A stretch of DNA of 64,000 nucleotides from an uncultured Fluviicola sp. GTDB lineage: Bacteria; Bacteroidota; Bacteroidia; Flavobacteriales_D; Crocinitomicaceae. Under the pieces are notes generated by a model, which searched no databases, was not told the origin of the DNA, and saw nothing but the letters and a program-made list of their open reading frames with translations. The stretch's first letter is position 1. The number at the start of each line of letters is the position of its first letter. Made by a program: the position numbers and the translations under genes. Positions 16,622 to 24,545 of this stretch are shown here, in pieces. The DNA is taken from NCBI RefSeq assembly GCF_902168135.1, contig NZ_CABHOL010000054.1:1-64000 (forward strand). The letters are read 5' to 3'.

Positions 16622-19495
16622 ATGTTGAGGGGATTTGAACAGCTTAATCTAAAGCACTTATTCGTAGTTCTTACGGTTGCTTTTGCTGTCCAGGGGTGTT
16701 TGTCTACCAAACTGGTCCCGGAGAATAAACATTTACTCAAAAAAAATAAATTCAAAATTGAAGGAGACAAAATAAGTACTTCTGAAGTGGAGGATGTTTT
16801 GAAACAAAAGCCAAACCTTCGGGTAATAGGTGTTCCTTTTCGACTGAAACTCTATAACTCTATTGATAGCACTAAAACAGAACGCGGGAGGATACGTAAA
16901 CTCGATCGTTTGAATCGGAAAAATGCCAAAAAGACCAAACGGGAAATCCGCATCAATGAAAGAAGAAGACAGCGTGCCATTCGAAAAGGAGATCCGGATT
17001 ATATCTACAAAACGATCAAACTGAAAGATACGCTGGACCCGAATTTGACCTTTAGACAATTGATAAAGTACAAATTCGGGGAAGCACCTGTTATTGCTGA
17101 CACAGGGGCCATGTCGCGTTCGTTGGTGCAGGTGCAGGCATACATGCACTCAAAAGGATATTTCTACGCGGAAGTAAACGGTCATTTCGATACCATTCAC
17201 CGAATGCTCAATAAGCACAAGACCAAGAAAAAAGTAATTGCCAATTACGAGATCAAAACCGGGCTTCGTATTTATATAGATACCGTGAAATTGATTTGTA
17301 AGAATCCGGTGATGACAGGTGAGTTTACATATTACATCCAGAAAGAGATGGATAAGAATGGATTGAACCCGGATTTCAAAGCAAGTATCGTCGATAAAAA
17401 AACAATTAACCTTCCGTTTGACGCCGATAAATTAAGTGCTTACCGGGGAGAATTGGCCCGTTACCTGCGCGACAGGACCTACTTTGGTTTTGTAGAGTCG
17501 AATGTGAGTTATAAAGCAGATACATCGCGAGCTACCAACTCAAAGGATAAGGAATTGAAAATGACCCTGACCGTAGTAATCGGCGACCGGGTTGTACCCA
17601 ATGAAGATAATCCCAACGTCATAAAATACATTCCGCATGTTTCCACAAAAGTGGAAGAGGTTTCCTTCCATTTTTCAGATACCAGTTTTTTTAAAGGGAA
17701 TTTTAGGGAAACAGTCGCAAGCAGAGGTTTGGAGTTAAAAGAAAACGGTTTCTTAATCTCACTGGATTCTCTGGTATACAGAAAAGTGCGTAAAAAAGTC
17801 GAAGATCCGGTTGCCAAAGAGCTGGGACTTCCGAGAAGCCAGCGAGTATACCTTAAAAGCAAAGTGGATTTCACCATTACGGGAAAGGCAAAAGATAGTA
17901 TCGATTTCGATCCGAACAGGGTTGCAACTTTTTACTACAACACGAAACCCTTTGTTAGTCCTACATTGATTGAAGCCCAGAACTACCTGGAAAGCGACAA
18001 TTATTACAAAGAATATTACCTGGAACGTTCCTTTACGCGTTTGGTGCAGTTGAACTTGTTTTCAGTGATCAAGCCGGAAATTGTAGAAACTTATCCCGGA
18101 AGCGGTGTTGTGCGCGTTCGTTATTACCTCGTTCCGGCAACCAAACAGAGCTTTAGTTTTGAACCGCGTGCAAAGAACTCTAACGGTTTCCTTGGATTAA
18201 GTGCGTCTCTGAACTATACGAACAGGAATATTTTCAGAACGGGAACGAACTTCATTTTTTCCGTTTCCGGTGGTTTTGAATCCAACCCTAGTGTTTTCAG
18301 TACGGATGATAAAGGGAACACGATCAAAACGCAGGGAAGAAGCTTTAACACTTTTGAATTCGGGCCTTCTGCTAAATTGGATATCCCAGGCCTTTTTCCT
18401 TTCGGGGTAACTATTCTTGGGAAAAGACAGCGCCCGCGTACGGAACTTTCAGCTGCATACAATTACCAGCAGCGACCGGATTTCGCAAGAAGCGTTTTGC
18501 AGTTCAACTACCTCTATAAGTTCCTGGTAGGAGATGGTAAAACCCAATCCGTTTCATTCGGTCTCCCTTTTGCATCCGTGATTAAGTATGTTTCACTTGA
18601 TCCGAAACCGGATTTTGAAACCAAGCTTGCTCTGCTCAATGACCTGTTCCTGAAAAATGCATACCGCGATCAGTTCATATGGGAAGACTTCAAAATAACC
18701 TTTGATTTTGATAACTTAAATAAAACACGCAGAAAATTCCCGAAACTTCGTCTTACCTATTCCGGAAGTTTCTCCATTGCAGGAAACCTCTTGAATGCTA
18801 TTACATCCATCAACCCGAAATACGATTCTCTTGGACATAAGTTGTTCATCGGTGTTCCTTATTCGCAGTTCTCAGTAATCGATAATAAGATCGTTGCCTA
18901 TTACAAAACAGGAAAACACAGTCTCATCGCCTTCAGGACTATGGGTGGAGTTGGTTTCCCAATGAAAAACTCGCCGACATCCCTTCCTTACGATTATTCC
19001 TTCTTTGCCGGAGGATCGAACGACAACAGGGGATGGGCAGCAAGAACATTGGGACCGGGTGCCTACCAGGGATTACTGGATCCGGACCTGATTGCCACTC
19101 AAATCGGGGATATCCGTTTCAACGCGTCATTGGAATACCGTTTTGGCTCCGGCGGAATTTTGAATCATGCCCTGTTTATAGATGCCGGAAATATCTGGAC
19201 AATGAATAAAGACGATAACCGGATTGGCGGACAGATCTCAGCACGTTTCATGAAAGAATTGGGTATTTCAGTGGGTTACGGACTTCGTTTCGACTTTAAC
19301 TACTTCGTACTTCGTTTCGATTTAGGTGTACCGATCCACAATCCGGGCTTCCCGGAAGGAGAACGCTGGATATTTACCCCGAAACCCGAGTTCAATGCCA
19401 AAGCAGAGGCAGTCTATGGTGCGGAGTACAAAGAATCGATCCCTCAATTCCTTTACCCGATGCGTATCAACTTCGGGATCGGTTTCCCGTTCTAA
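16622..19495 (+). CDS. tamL: TamL, lipoprotein Omp85/TamA-family outer membrane assembly factor
   Basis: A 957-residue protein of the BamA/TamA superfamily. The ATG at 16622 gives a lipoprotein signal with the cysteine in VAFAVQGC, so the N-terminus is lipid-anchored, the feature that defines the Bacteroidota TamL variant. A basic N-terminal region and POTRA-like domains follow (for example KVEEVSFHFSDTSFFKG), then a C-terminal barrel. The barrel includes the L6-loop equivalent AGGSNDNRGWAARTLGPGA and the strand HALFIDAGNIW, and ends in INFGIGFPF. TamL works with TamB in lipid transport or barrel insertion; no tamB is in this window. It is divergent from the RNA methyltransferase. Confidence 0.88.
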   Translation: MLRGFEQLNLKHLFVVLTVAFAVQGCLSTKLVPENKHLLKKNKFKIEGDKISTSEVEDVLKQKPNLRVIGVPFRLKLYNSIDSTKTERGRIRKLDRLNRKNAKKTKREIRINERRRQRAIRKGDPDYIYKTIKLKDTLDPNLTFRQLIKYKFGEAPVIADTGAMSRSLVQVQAYMHSKGYFYAEVNGHFDTIHRMLNKHKTKKKVIANYEIKTGLRIYIDTVKLICKNPVMTGEFTYYIQKEMDKNGLNPDFKASIVDKKTINLPFDADKLSAYRGELARYLRDRTYFGFVESNVSYKADTSRATNSKDKELKMTLTVVIGDRVVPNEDNPNVIKYIPHVSTKVEEVSFHFSDTSFFKGNFRETVASRGLELKENGFLISLDSLVYRKVRKKVEDPVAKELGLPRSQRVYLKSKVDFTITGKAKDSIDFDPNRVATFYYNTKPFVSPTLIEAQNYLESDNYYKEYYLERSFTRLVQLNLFSVIKPEIVETYPGSGVVRVRYYLVPATKQSFSFEPRAKNSNGFLGLSASLNYTNRNIFRTGTNFIFSVSGGFESNPSVFSTDDKGNTIKTQGRSFNTFEFGPSAKLDIPGLFPFGVTILGKRQRPRTELSAAYNYQQRPDFARSVLQFNYLYKFLVGDGKTQSVSFGLPFASVIKYVSLDPKPDFETKLALLNDLFLKNAYRDQFIWEDFKITFDFDNLNKTRRKFPKLRLTYSGSFSIAGNLLNAITSINPKYDSLGHKLFIGVPYSQFSVIDNKIVAYYKTGKHSLIAFRTMGGVGFPMKNSPTSLPYDYSFFAGGSNDNRGWAARTLGPGAYQGLLDPDLIATQIGDIRFNASLEYRFGSGGILNHALFIDAGNIWTMNKDDNRIGGQISARFMKELGISVGYGLRFDFNYFVLRFDLGVPIHNPGFPEGERWIFTPKPEFNAKAEAVYGAEYKESIPQFLYPMRINFGIGFPF

Positions 19496-19564
19496 GAATA
19501 CTGTTTCTCAGTAGTGTATATTTCAGCATTGCAATTTTAACTCCAAAAAGCAGTATATCTTCTT

Positions 19565-19572
19565 TACTTTTG
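19565..19572 (+). promoter_or_regulatory. -7 box TACTTTTG upstream of the aldolase
   Basis: TACTTTTG fits TAnnTTTG, but no TTG lies at the right distance. A second candidate, TACTTTTA (19733-19740), is nearer to the start codon. Either could drive fbaA-accD. Confidence 0.35.
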
Positions 19573-19751
19573 GTTTTATAAAGAAAACCTGGAGAAAATA
19601 AAAGAGACTATACATGCCATTCAATGAAATAGAAGCGATTAAAATCTGTGCTCATCCGCTTACCTCTGCGGGAAATAAAAACCATCAGACAATATTCTTC
19701 TACTCGATCAGATGTTATTCGGCGCTTTTCATTACTTTTACACCCCAAATA

Positions 19752-20834
19752 ATGACTAAAATGGCTTATTCAATTAAACCCGGAGTTGCCTCTGGAGATG
19801 AGGTTCAGGAAATTTTTCGTTATGCGAAAGAAAAAGGTTTTGCGCTTCCGGCAGTAAATGTAACAAGTACTTCTACAGTCAATGCAGTAATGGAAACTGC
19901 TGCGAAGTTAAACTCCCCGGTGATCATTCAATTCTCCAATGGCGGAGCACATTTCTTTGCAGGAAAATCCTTGTCTAATAAAGACGAAAAAGCTGCAATT
20001 TTAGGAGGAATCTCAGGTGCGAAACACGTTCATGCTTTAGCAGAAGCATATGGCGTAACCGTAATCCTTCATACCGACCACTGTGCCAAAAACCTGCTTC
20101 CATGGATGGATGGTTTGCTGGATGCCGGAGAACAGTTCTACAAAGAAACCGGGAAGCCCCTATACTCTTCCCACATGCTCGATCTTTCCGAAGAACCGAT
20201 CGAAGAGAACATTGAGATTTGTAAAAAATATTTGGCTCGTATGAGCAAAATAGGTATGACACTGGAAATCGAATTGGGAATTACGGGTGGAGAAGAAGAC
20301 GGAGTAGACAATAGTGATGTTGATTCCTCCAAACTATACACTCAACCCGAAGAAGTTGCATATGCGTATGAAGAATTGATGAAAGTAAGTCCGCGTTTTA
20401 CGATTGCGGCCGCATTCGGAAATGTTCATGGAGTTTACAAACCGGGGAATGTGAAATTGACACCGAAGATCTTATTGAATTCTCAGAAATACGTACAGGA
20501 AAAATTCAATACAGGACATAATCCGGTTGATTTTGTGTTCCATGGAGGTTCAGGTTCAACAGTAGAAGAAATTCGTGAAGCAATTGGTTACGGAGTCATC
20601 AAAATGAACCTGGATACAGACCTTCAGTTTGCATTTACAGAAGGAGTTCGTGATTACGTGACTTCTAAGATCGAATACCTGAAAACACAGATCGGTAACC
20701 CGGAAGGAGAAGATGTTCCGAATAAGAAATACTACGATCCGAGAAAATGGCTGCGTGAAGGCGAATTGACGTTCGTACAGCGATTAGAAAAATCTTTCTC
20801 AGACCTGAATAATATCAATACATTGAATAAATAA
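19752..20834 (+). CDS. fbaA: Fructose-bisphosphate aldolase, class II
   Basis: A 360-residue zinc aldolase of the E. coli FbaA type (class IIA), which cleaves fructose 1,6-bisphosphate in glycolysis and works in reverse in gluconeogenesis. The start at 19752 (or 19761) aligns with the family N-terminus (IKPGVASGDEVQEIFRYAKE). The 46 extra residues of the longer frame from 19614 look like read-through of untranslated leader. Zinc and substrate residues lie in VILHTDHCAKN, AAFGNVHGVYKPGNV and FVFHGGSGS, and the NLDTDLQFAFTEG segment is also typical. It precedes accD by 9 bases, so the pair is probably one transcript. Confidence 0.94.
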   Translation: MTKMAYSIKPGVASGDEVQEIFRYAKEKGFALPAVNVTSTSTVNAVMETAAKLNSPVIIQFSNGGAHFFAGKSLSNKDEKAAILGGISGAKHVHALAEAYGVTVILHTDHCAKNLLPWMDGLLDAGEQFYKETGKPLYSSHMLDLSEEPIEENIEICKKYLARMSKIGMTLEIELGITGGEEDGVDNSDVDSSKLYTQPEEVAYAYEELMKVSPRFTIAAAFGNVHGVYKPGNVKLTPKILLNSQKYVQEKFNTGHNPVDFVFHGGSGSTVEEIREAIGYGVIKMNLDTDLQFAFTEGVRDYVTSKIEYLKTQIGNPEGEDVPNKKYYDPRKWLREGELTFVQRLEKSFSDLNNINTLNK

Positions 20835-20843
20835 GAGAGTGAT

Positions 20844-21689
20844 ATGAGTTGGTTTAAACGTTCCAAAGAAGGTATTACTACCTCAACAAAAGATAAAAAA
20901 GAAACTCCCGAAGGATTGTGGAACAAGTGTTCCCGTTGTAAGACATTGTTCACACACGACGATCTGGAGAAAAATAATTATGTGTGTGACCGCTGTTCAA
21001 ACCACGAGCGTATCGGTTCCGAGCAGTACTTCAAAATTATTTTTGATGAAGGGAAATACACCGAGATCAACGACAAAGTTACTTCGGGTGACCCTTTAGA
21101 GTTTGTTGATACTAAGAAATATACAGACCGTATAAAAGCTACCCAGAAAGCAACAGGTTTAAAAGATGCGATCAGAACAGCATACGGAGATATGAACGGT
21201 TTCCCGTTTGTAGTAGCTGCAATGGATTTTAATTTCGTAGGAGGTTCGATGGGGTCTGTAATGGGAGAAAAGATTGCCCGTGCAATCGATAAGGCTATCG
21301 AATTAAAAGCACCTTTTATGATTATCTCGAAATCAGGAGGGGCTCGTATGATGGAAGCAGGATTTTCACTGATGCAGATGGCAAAGGTTTCCGGTAAACT
21401 GGGACAATTGGCAAGTCACAAACTTCCGTATATTTCCTATTTGACAGATCCTACAACCGGAGGTGTTACCGCTTCTTTTGCAATGCTTGGAGATATTAAT
21501 ATCGCAGAACCGGAAGCATTGATAGGATTTGCCGGGCCACGCGTAGTGAAAGAAACTATTGGACGTGACCTTCCGGACGGGTTCCAGACTTCCGAGTTCG
21601 TTTTGGAACATGGATTCCTGGATTATATTATTGATCGAACAGAATTGAAAGAAAAATTAGGACATTCCCTGAAACTTTTCAGATCATAA
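20844..21689 (+). CDS. accD: Acetyl-CoA carboxylase carboxyltransferase subunit beta
   Basis: A 281-residue AccD. It has the N-terminal four-cysteine zinc ribbon (Cys29, Cys32, Cys48, Cys51) followed by the carboxyltransferase crotonase fold with GSMGSVMGEKIARAID and ISKSGGARMMEAGFSLMQMA. The segment LTDPTTGGVTASFAMLGD forms part of the active site, and GFAGPRVVKETIG is also diagnostic. With AccA (not in the window) it transfers the carboxyl group from carboxybiotin to acetyl-CoA, making malonyl-CoA for fatty acids. It is 9 bases after fbaA and ends at a strong terminator. Confidence 0.96.
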   Translation: MSWFKRSKEGITTSTKDKKETPEGLWNKCSRCKTLFTHDDLEKNNYVCDRCSNHERIGSEQYFKIIFDEGKYTEINDKVTSGDPLEFVDTKKYTDRIKATQKATGLKDAIRTAYGDMNGFPFVVAAMDFNFVGGSMGSVMGEKIARAIDKAIELKAPFMIISKSGGARMMEAGFSLMQMAKVSGKLGQLASHKLPYISYLTDPTTGGVTASFAMLGDINIAEPEALIGFAGPRVVKETIGRDLPDGFQTSEFVLEHGFLDYIIDRTELKEKLGHSLKLFRS

Positions 21690-21701
21690 TAACGTAACAA
21701 A

Positions 21702-21732
21702 TTCCTCCCGGCTGACCGGGGGGATTTTTTTT
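21702..21732 (+). terminator. Intrinsic terminator after accD
   Basis: CCTCCCGG (21704-21711) pairs with CCGGGGGG (21716-21723) around CTGA, followed by A and eight T. It ends 4 bases before the HutD-family start codon. Confidence 0.88.
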
Positions 21733-21735
21733 GCC

Positions 21736-22296
21736 ATGAAGATACTGACTGAAACGGACTTTTTAATTACAGCCTGGAGTGGCGGAACAACCACCCAGCT
21801 TTTTATTTCGCCGGAAGGAACAACCTTGTCCGAACGTAATTTCGACTGGCGAATCAGTTCCGCATTAGTGGAAACGGAAGCATCCGATTTCACGATCTTC
21901 GATGGGTATGAGCGTATTTTGATCCCTTTGAAAGGAAAACTGGAAATGGAGCACCAGACACCTAATGGGGTCATTCAGCAAAATGTCAGTGAATTCCAAT
22001 TGGCGCGCTTCAGCGGTTCCTGGCCTACCAAAGCAAAAGGAAAACTAACCGATTTTAACCTGATCTTCAAACCGAATTACCATCCCAAAGTACACGTAAC
22101 CCTTTTTTCAGAAGAAAAAACTATTGATATTGAAGGCGGGGTACATATTCTATTCCTTCAGGAAGGAATCTGCAAAGCGGACGGTCGTGAAGTTCATGCT
22201 CCTGCAATATTGGTAAATGAGCAGCACAGAGAATGGAACATTACCTGTTCAGCCGGTTCACGGATTATTTCCATAGAAATGGATTTAGTAGGTTGA
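21736..22296 (+). CDS. HutD/Ves family cupin-like protein
   Basis: A 186-residue cytoplasmic protein of the HutD/Ves family. AWSGGTTTQLFISPEG (from residue 14), NFDWRISSALVETEASDFTIFDGYER and the following LIPLKGKLEM match the family, a bicupin fold. HutD is linked to histidine utilisation in Pseudomonas and Ves to cold stress in E. coli; the biochemical role is not established. No hut genes are nearby. It starts just past the accD terminator, so it either depends on read-through or has a promoter within the terminator region. Confidence 0.85.
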   Translation: MKILTETDFLITAWSGGTTTQLFISPEGTTLSERNFDWRISSALVETEASDFTIFDGYERILIPLKGKLEMEHQTPNGVIQQNVSEFQLARFSGSWPTKAKGKLTDFNLIFKPNYHPKVHVTLFSEEKTIDIEGGVHILFLQEGICKADGREVHAPAILVNEQHREWNITCSAGSRIISIEMDLVG

Positions 22297-22383
22297 TTTC
22301 CTGCTTATTTACCTGTAAATACCAGTTAAATCGCTTAATTAAGCCAATTTTCCCGTATACATTTAATTATTCGTTGAAATAGT

Positions 22384-23415
22384 ATGAATATTCATTTGTT
22401 CAGAAAATATTTTCATCAGGTATTCACGTATATGGATGAAAAGTATATATTCGTTCTACTGAAAACTAGTATAACTAAAGACAGATTTACCTTGAACAAA
22501 TTAATTAGCATATTCACTTTTATCTTTTTGCTTACCAATATAGGATGGTCTGCAAAAGGGAATAAAGCAGATACGTTGAATAAACTGGATGCTAACGGGA
22601 AGAGAACCGGCTATTGGGTTGTTGATGAGGAAAATGATGCTACTACACTGGAAAGTAAATCAAAAAGAAAAGAAGGAAGATACGTTAAGGGACGAAAGTT
22701 CGGTGCGTGGATCTGCTATTATCCTGATGGGGAAACTCCTAGATTGATAGGGGAATACCTTGATAACAGACCTGGCGGTGCTTATTTCCGCTTTGATAAA
22801 AAAGGGGAATTGCTTCAGGCAAGTACTGTTCCGAGAAAAATTATACAATCTCAGAGTTTAGAAGTGCACAACGGATTATTTGACTGCCGTATGATGTTTC
22901 ATAATCGTGAAATGGTTGCCGGACAGGTTTTCTTTGCTAAACGCGTATTCAGTGTGCCTTATTCATACCAGTTTTGGGTAGAAGAATCGCTTAATCAGAA
23001 CCAATCGCAAAATGCAACGGTAAATTTTGCCTGGTTGTCATTAAATTACCAGCAATTGTATTCTACCTACCTGAACGTGAGAACACCGCACAAAGTAACA
23101 GTAGAGAATCCTGAAATCCAAAACGTAGTAAGTAAAATTGAACGTATCCAGGATTCAAATACTAGTAATTCGAACATGCGTAATTCCATCATGAATGCAC
23201 CATTTGTGCATACACCGCGTGTGGCAAAAGGAGCAACTTTCCAACCGAACGGATTCAATAAATTGTACACCAATTCCGATGAGATCTGGATAGACGGACA
23301 ATTTAAGAACGGTCAGTTGAAAGACGGAAAAGTGTTCGTCTACGACCGTGACGGCGTTTTGCTGAAAGTCCGCATTTTCAAAGATGGAATGTATGTTTCT
23401 GACGGAGGACTTTAA
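22384..23415 (+). CDS. Exported MORN-variant repeat protein
   Basis: Up to 343 residues. The ATG at 22384 puts 36 residues before a clear Sec signal (NKLISIFTFIFLLTNIGWSA). A TTG at 22492 would start exactly at that signal and gives a 307-residue protein, which I think more likely. The mature N-terminal third has MORN-variant (YwqK-like) units: GKRTGYWVVDEEN, KEGRYVKGRKFGAWICYYPDG and GEYLDNRPGGAYFRFDKKGE. The rest is beta-rich without known motifs, and near the end a further unit, DGQFKNGQLKDGKVFVYDRDG, repeats the pattern. Such repeat proteins in Bacteroidota are secreted and poorly characterised. The next gene starts 4 bases later, probably co-transcribed. Confidence 0.75.
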   Translation: MNIHLFRKYFHQVFTYMDEKYIFVLLKTSITKDRFTLNKLISIFTFIFLLTNIGWSAKGNKADTLNKLDANGKRTGYWVVDEENDATTLESKSKRKEGRYVKGRKFGAWICYYPDGETPRLIGEYLDNRPGGAYFRFDKKGELLQASTVPRKIIQSQSLEVHNGLFDCRMMFHNREMVAGQVFFAKRVFSVPYSYQFWVEESLNQNQSQNATVNFAWLSLNYQQLYSTYLNVRTPHKVTVENPEIQNVVSKIERIQDSNTSNSNMRNSIMNAPFVHTPRVAKGATFQPNGFNKLYTNSDEIWIDGQFKNGQLKDGKVFVYDRDGVLLKVRIFKDGMYVSDGGL

Positions 23416-23425
23416 TTAATTGCGA

Positions 23426-23923
23426 ATGAATAATTCCAAGTTCCGGATTATTCATTTGGTATTTTCATTAATACTTGGTTTTTCTTTTGTTTCTTATTCT
23501 CAAAATGTAGAACATTTGTTCCCTGATAGGGGATGGATTCAGTATGTTGGAGTAGGGGATTTGGATGGTAAACGCATTGTTTCCGATATACGTGTAGTAC
23601 CAAAAGATTCGACCAACCTTGAGATACATGTGATATTGGAGATTTTGACCGATTGGAAAATAACCGACACTCTCCAGTTTAATCTGGTTTTTGATCCGGC
23701 TGCAAATGCCAGGATTAAAGCCGGTAAAAAAGACGTGGAAGCTGTGCGTTATCGTATGAAAAATTCGGAAGTTTTTATTGATTTTGAGAAACCGGTTTCA
23801 TTTACTTACCACAATCAAAACAAGGAATTGATAACCACATGGGTAAGCCATTACGCATGGATCAATTTCCCGAAAGAACTTAAAAAATATCAGCAAGCCC
23901 TTGAGGTCTACTACGAAAAATGA
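23426..23923 (+). CDS. Exported protein of unknown function
   Basis: A 165-residue protein. The start at 23426 is chosen over 23420 only because MNNSKFRIIHLVFSLILGFS is a better signal peptide; the two differ by two residues. Cleavage is expected after SYSQ. The mature part is mostly beta-type with the ordered features LFPDRGWIQYVGVGDLDGK, VPKDSTNLEIHVILEILTD and FDPAANARIKAGKKDVEAVR. I recognise no family. It follows the MORN-variant protein closely and probably shares its transcript; a paired envelope role is possible. Confidence 0.65.
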   Translation: MNNSKFRIIHLVFSLILGFSFVSYSQNVEHLFPDRGWIQYVGVGDLDGKRIVSDIRVVPKDSTNLEIHVILEILTDWKITDTLQFNLVFDPAANARIKAGKKDVEAVRYRMKNSEVFIDFEKPVSFTYHNQNKELITTWVSHYAWINFPKELKKYQQALEVYYEK

Positions 23924-23976
23924 TTAATTATGAATGGTTCAATGATAAAGATGATCAGCTAGATCCTAGGCAATTT

Positions 23977-24038
23977 ATAATTACGGAATTGACAATTAAA
24001 GAATAATTCGCAATTCGGCATTCGTAATTCGGAATTAT
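23977..24038. repeat. Heptamer word repeat (NAATTCG) before rpsO
   Basis: TAATTCG CAATTCG GCATTCG TAATTCG GAATTAT (24004-24038) is a 7-base tandem series. The segment at 23977-23997 read on the other strand is AATTGTC AATTCCG TAATTAT, so the whole forms an imperfect inverted repeat. It ends 4 bases before the -7 box of rpsO. Confidence 0.65.
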
Positions 24039-24042
24039 CTAG

Positions 24043-24050
24043 TATCTTTG
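24043..24050 (+). promoter_or_regulatory. -7 box TATCTTTG of rpsO
   Basis: TATCTTTG is a perfect TAnnTTTG, 56 bases before the rpsO ATG. The -33 region is occupied by the heptamer repeat and has no TTG box. Confidence 0.6.
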
Positions 24051-24105
24051 CAACGGATTTCCAAGAGTTGGAGTTCTACATAATAATCATTCAAGTAATA
24101 TTGGC

Positions 24106-24375
24106 ATGTATTTAGATTCAGCAAAAAAGAAAGAAATCTTCGCTAAACACGGAGGTTCAGAAACAAACACAGGTTCAACAGAAGCACAAGTTGCTTTGTT
24201 CACATTTCGTATTGCTCACTTAACGGAGCATTTGAAAAAGAACCGCAAAGATTACGGAACACAAAGATCTTTGCAATTATTAGTTGGTAAGCGTCGTAGT
24301 ATGTTAGATTACCTGAAGAAAAAGGATATCGAGAAATACCGTGCGTTGATCAAAGAATTAGGTTTACGTCGTTAA
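24106..24375 (+). CDS. rpsO: 30S ribosomal protein S15
   Basis: An 89-residue S15, the standard length. STEAQVALFTFRIAHLTEHL, KKNRKDYGTQRSLQLLVGKRR and the C-terminal LDYLKKKDIEKYRALIKELGLRR are the conserved rRNA-binding helices. S15 nucleates the platform of the 30S subunit on 16S rRNA. Placement directly before pnp is the classical rpsO-pnp order of many bacteria. The two are separated here by a GTAG palindrome, a terminator and a CGCGATTAATCGCG palindrome, which may uncouple or process the transcript. Confidence 0.98.
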   Translation: MYLDSAKKKEIFAKHGGSETNTGSTEAQVALFTFRIAHLTEHLKKNRKDYGTQRSLQLLVGKRRSMLDYLKKKDIEKYRALIKELGLRR

Positions 24376-24387
24376 TTCGAATTTTCA

Positions 24388-24415
24388 GTAGGAGCGAAAA
24401 ATTTTTCGCCCCTAC
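24388..24415. repeat. GTAG-type palindrome after rpsO
   Basis: GTAGGAGCGAAAAA pairs with TTTTTCGCCCCTAC with one mismatch; the 5' GTAG and 3' CTAC ends recall REP elements mobilised by RAYT (TnpA-REP) transposases. No RAYT gene is in the window. Confidence 0.65.
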
Positions 24416-24429
24416 TTTGACAAAATATT

Positions 24430-24470
24430 AAAAGGGGGGCTTGTCGGAATTATCCGGTGTCCCCCTTTTT
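24430..24470 (+). terminator. Intrinsic terminator after rpsO
   Basis: AAAAGGGGG (24430-24438) pairs with CCCCCTTTT (24461-24469), followed by T. The long loop can form an inner CCGG stem. It should stop most rpsO transcripts before pnp. Confidence 0.8.
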
Positions 24471-24502
24471 GTTTAAATCGTTCGTGGAACGGAAAATAGC
24501 AG

Positions 24503-24522
24503 GAACGCGATTAATCGCGTTC
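24503..24522. repeat. Palindrome GAACGCGATTAATCGCGTTC upstream of pnp
   Basis: A perfect 20-bp palindrome with the CGCG-ATTAAT-CGCG core, 23 bases before the pnp start codon. It is in the leader region where E. coli pnp has its RNase III-cut hairpin. Confidence 0.8.
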
Positions 24523-24545
24523 GTATAAAAATGTAATAGATAAAT

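Noticed and set aside
19614-19751. A longer N-terminus for fructose-bisphosphate aldolase
   Set aside because: The extra 46 residues do not resemble the family, and a normal start lies at 19752.
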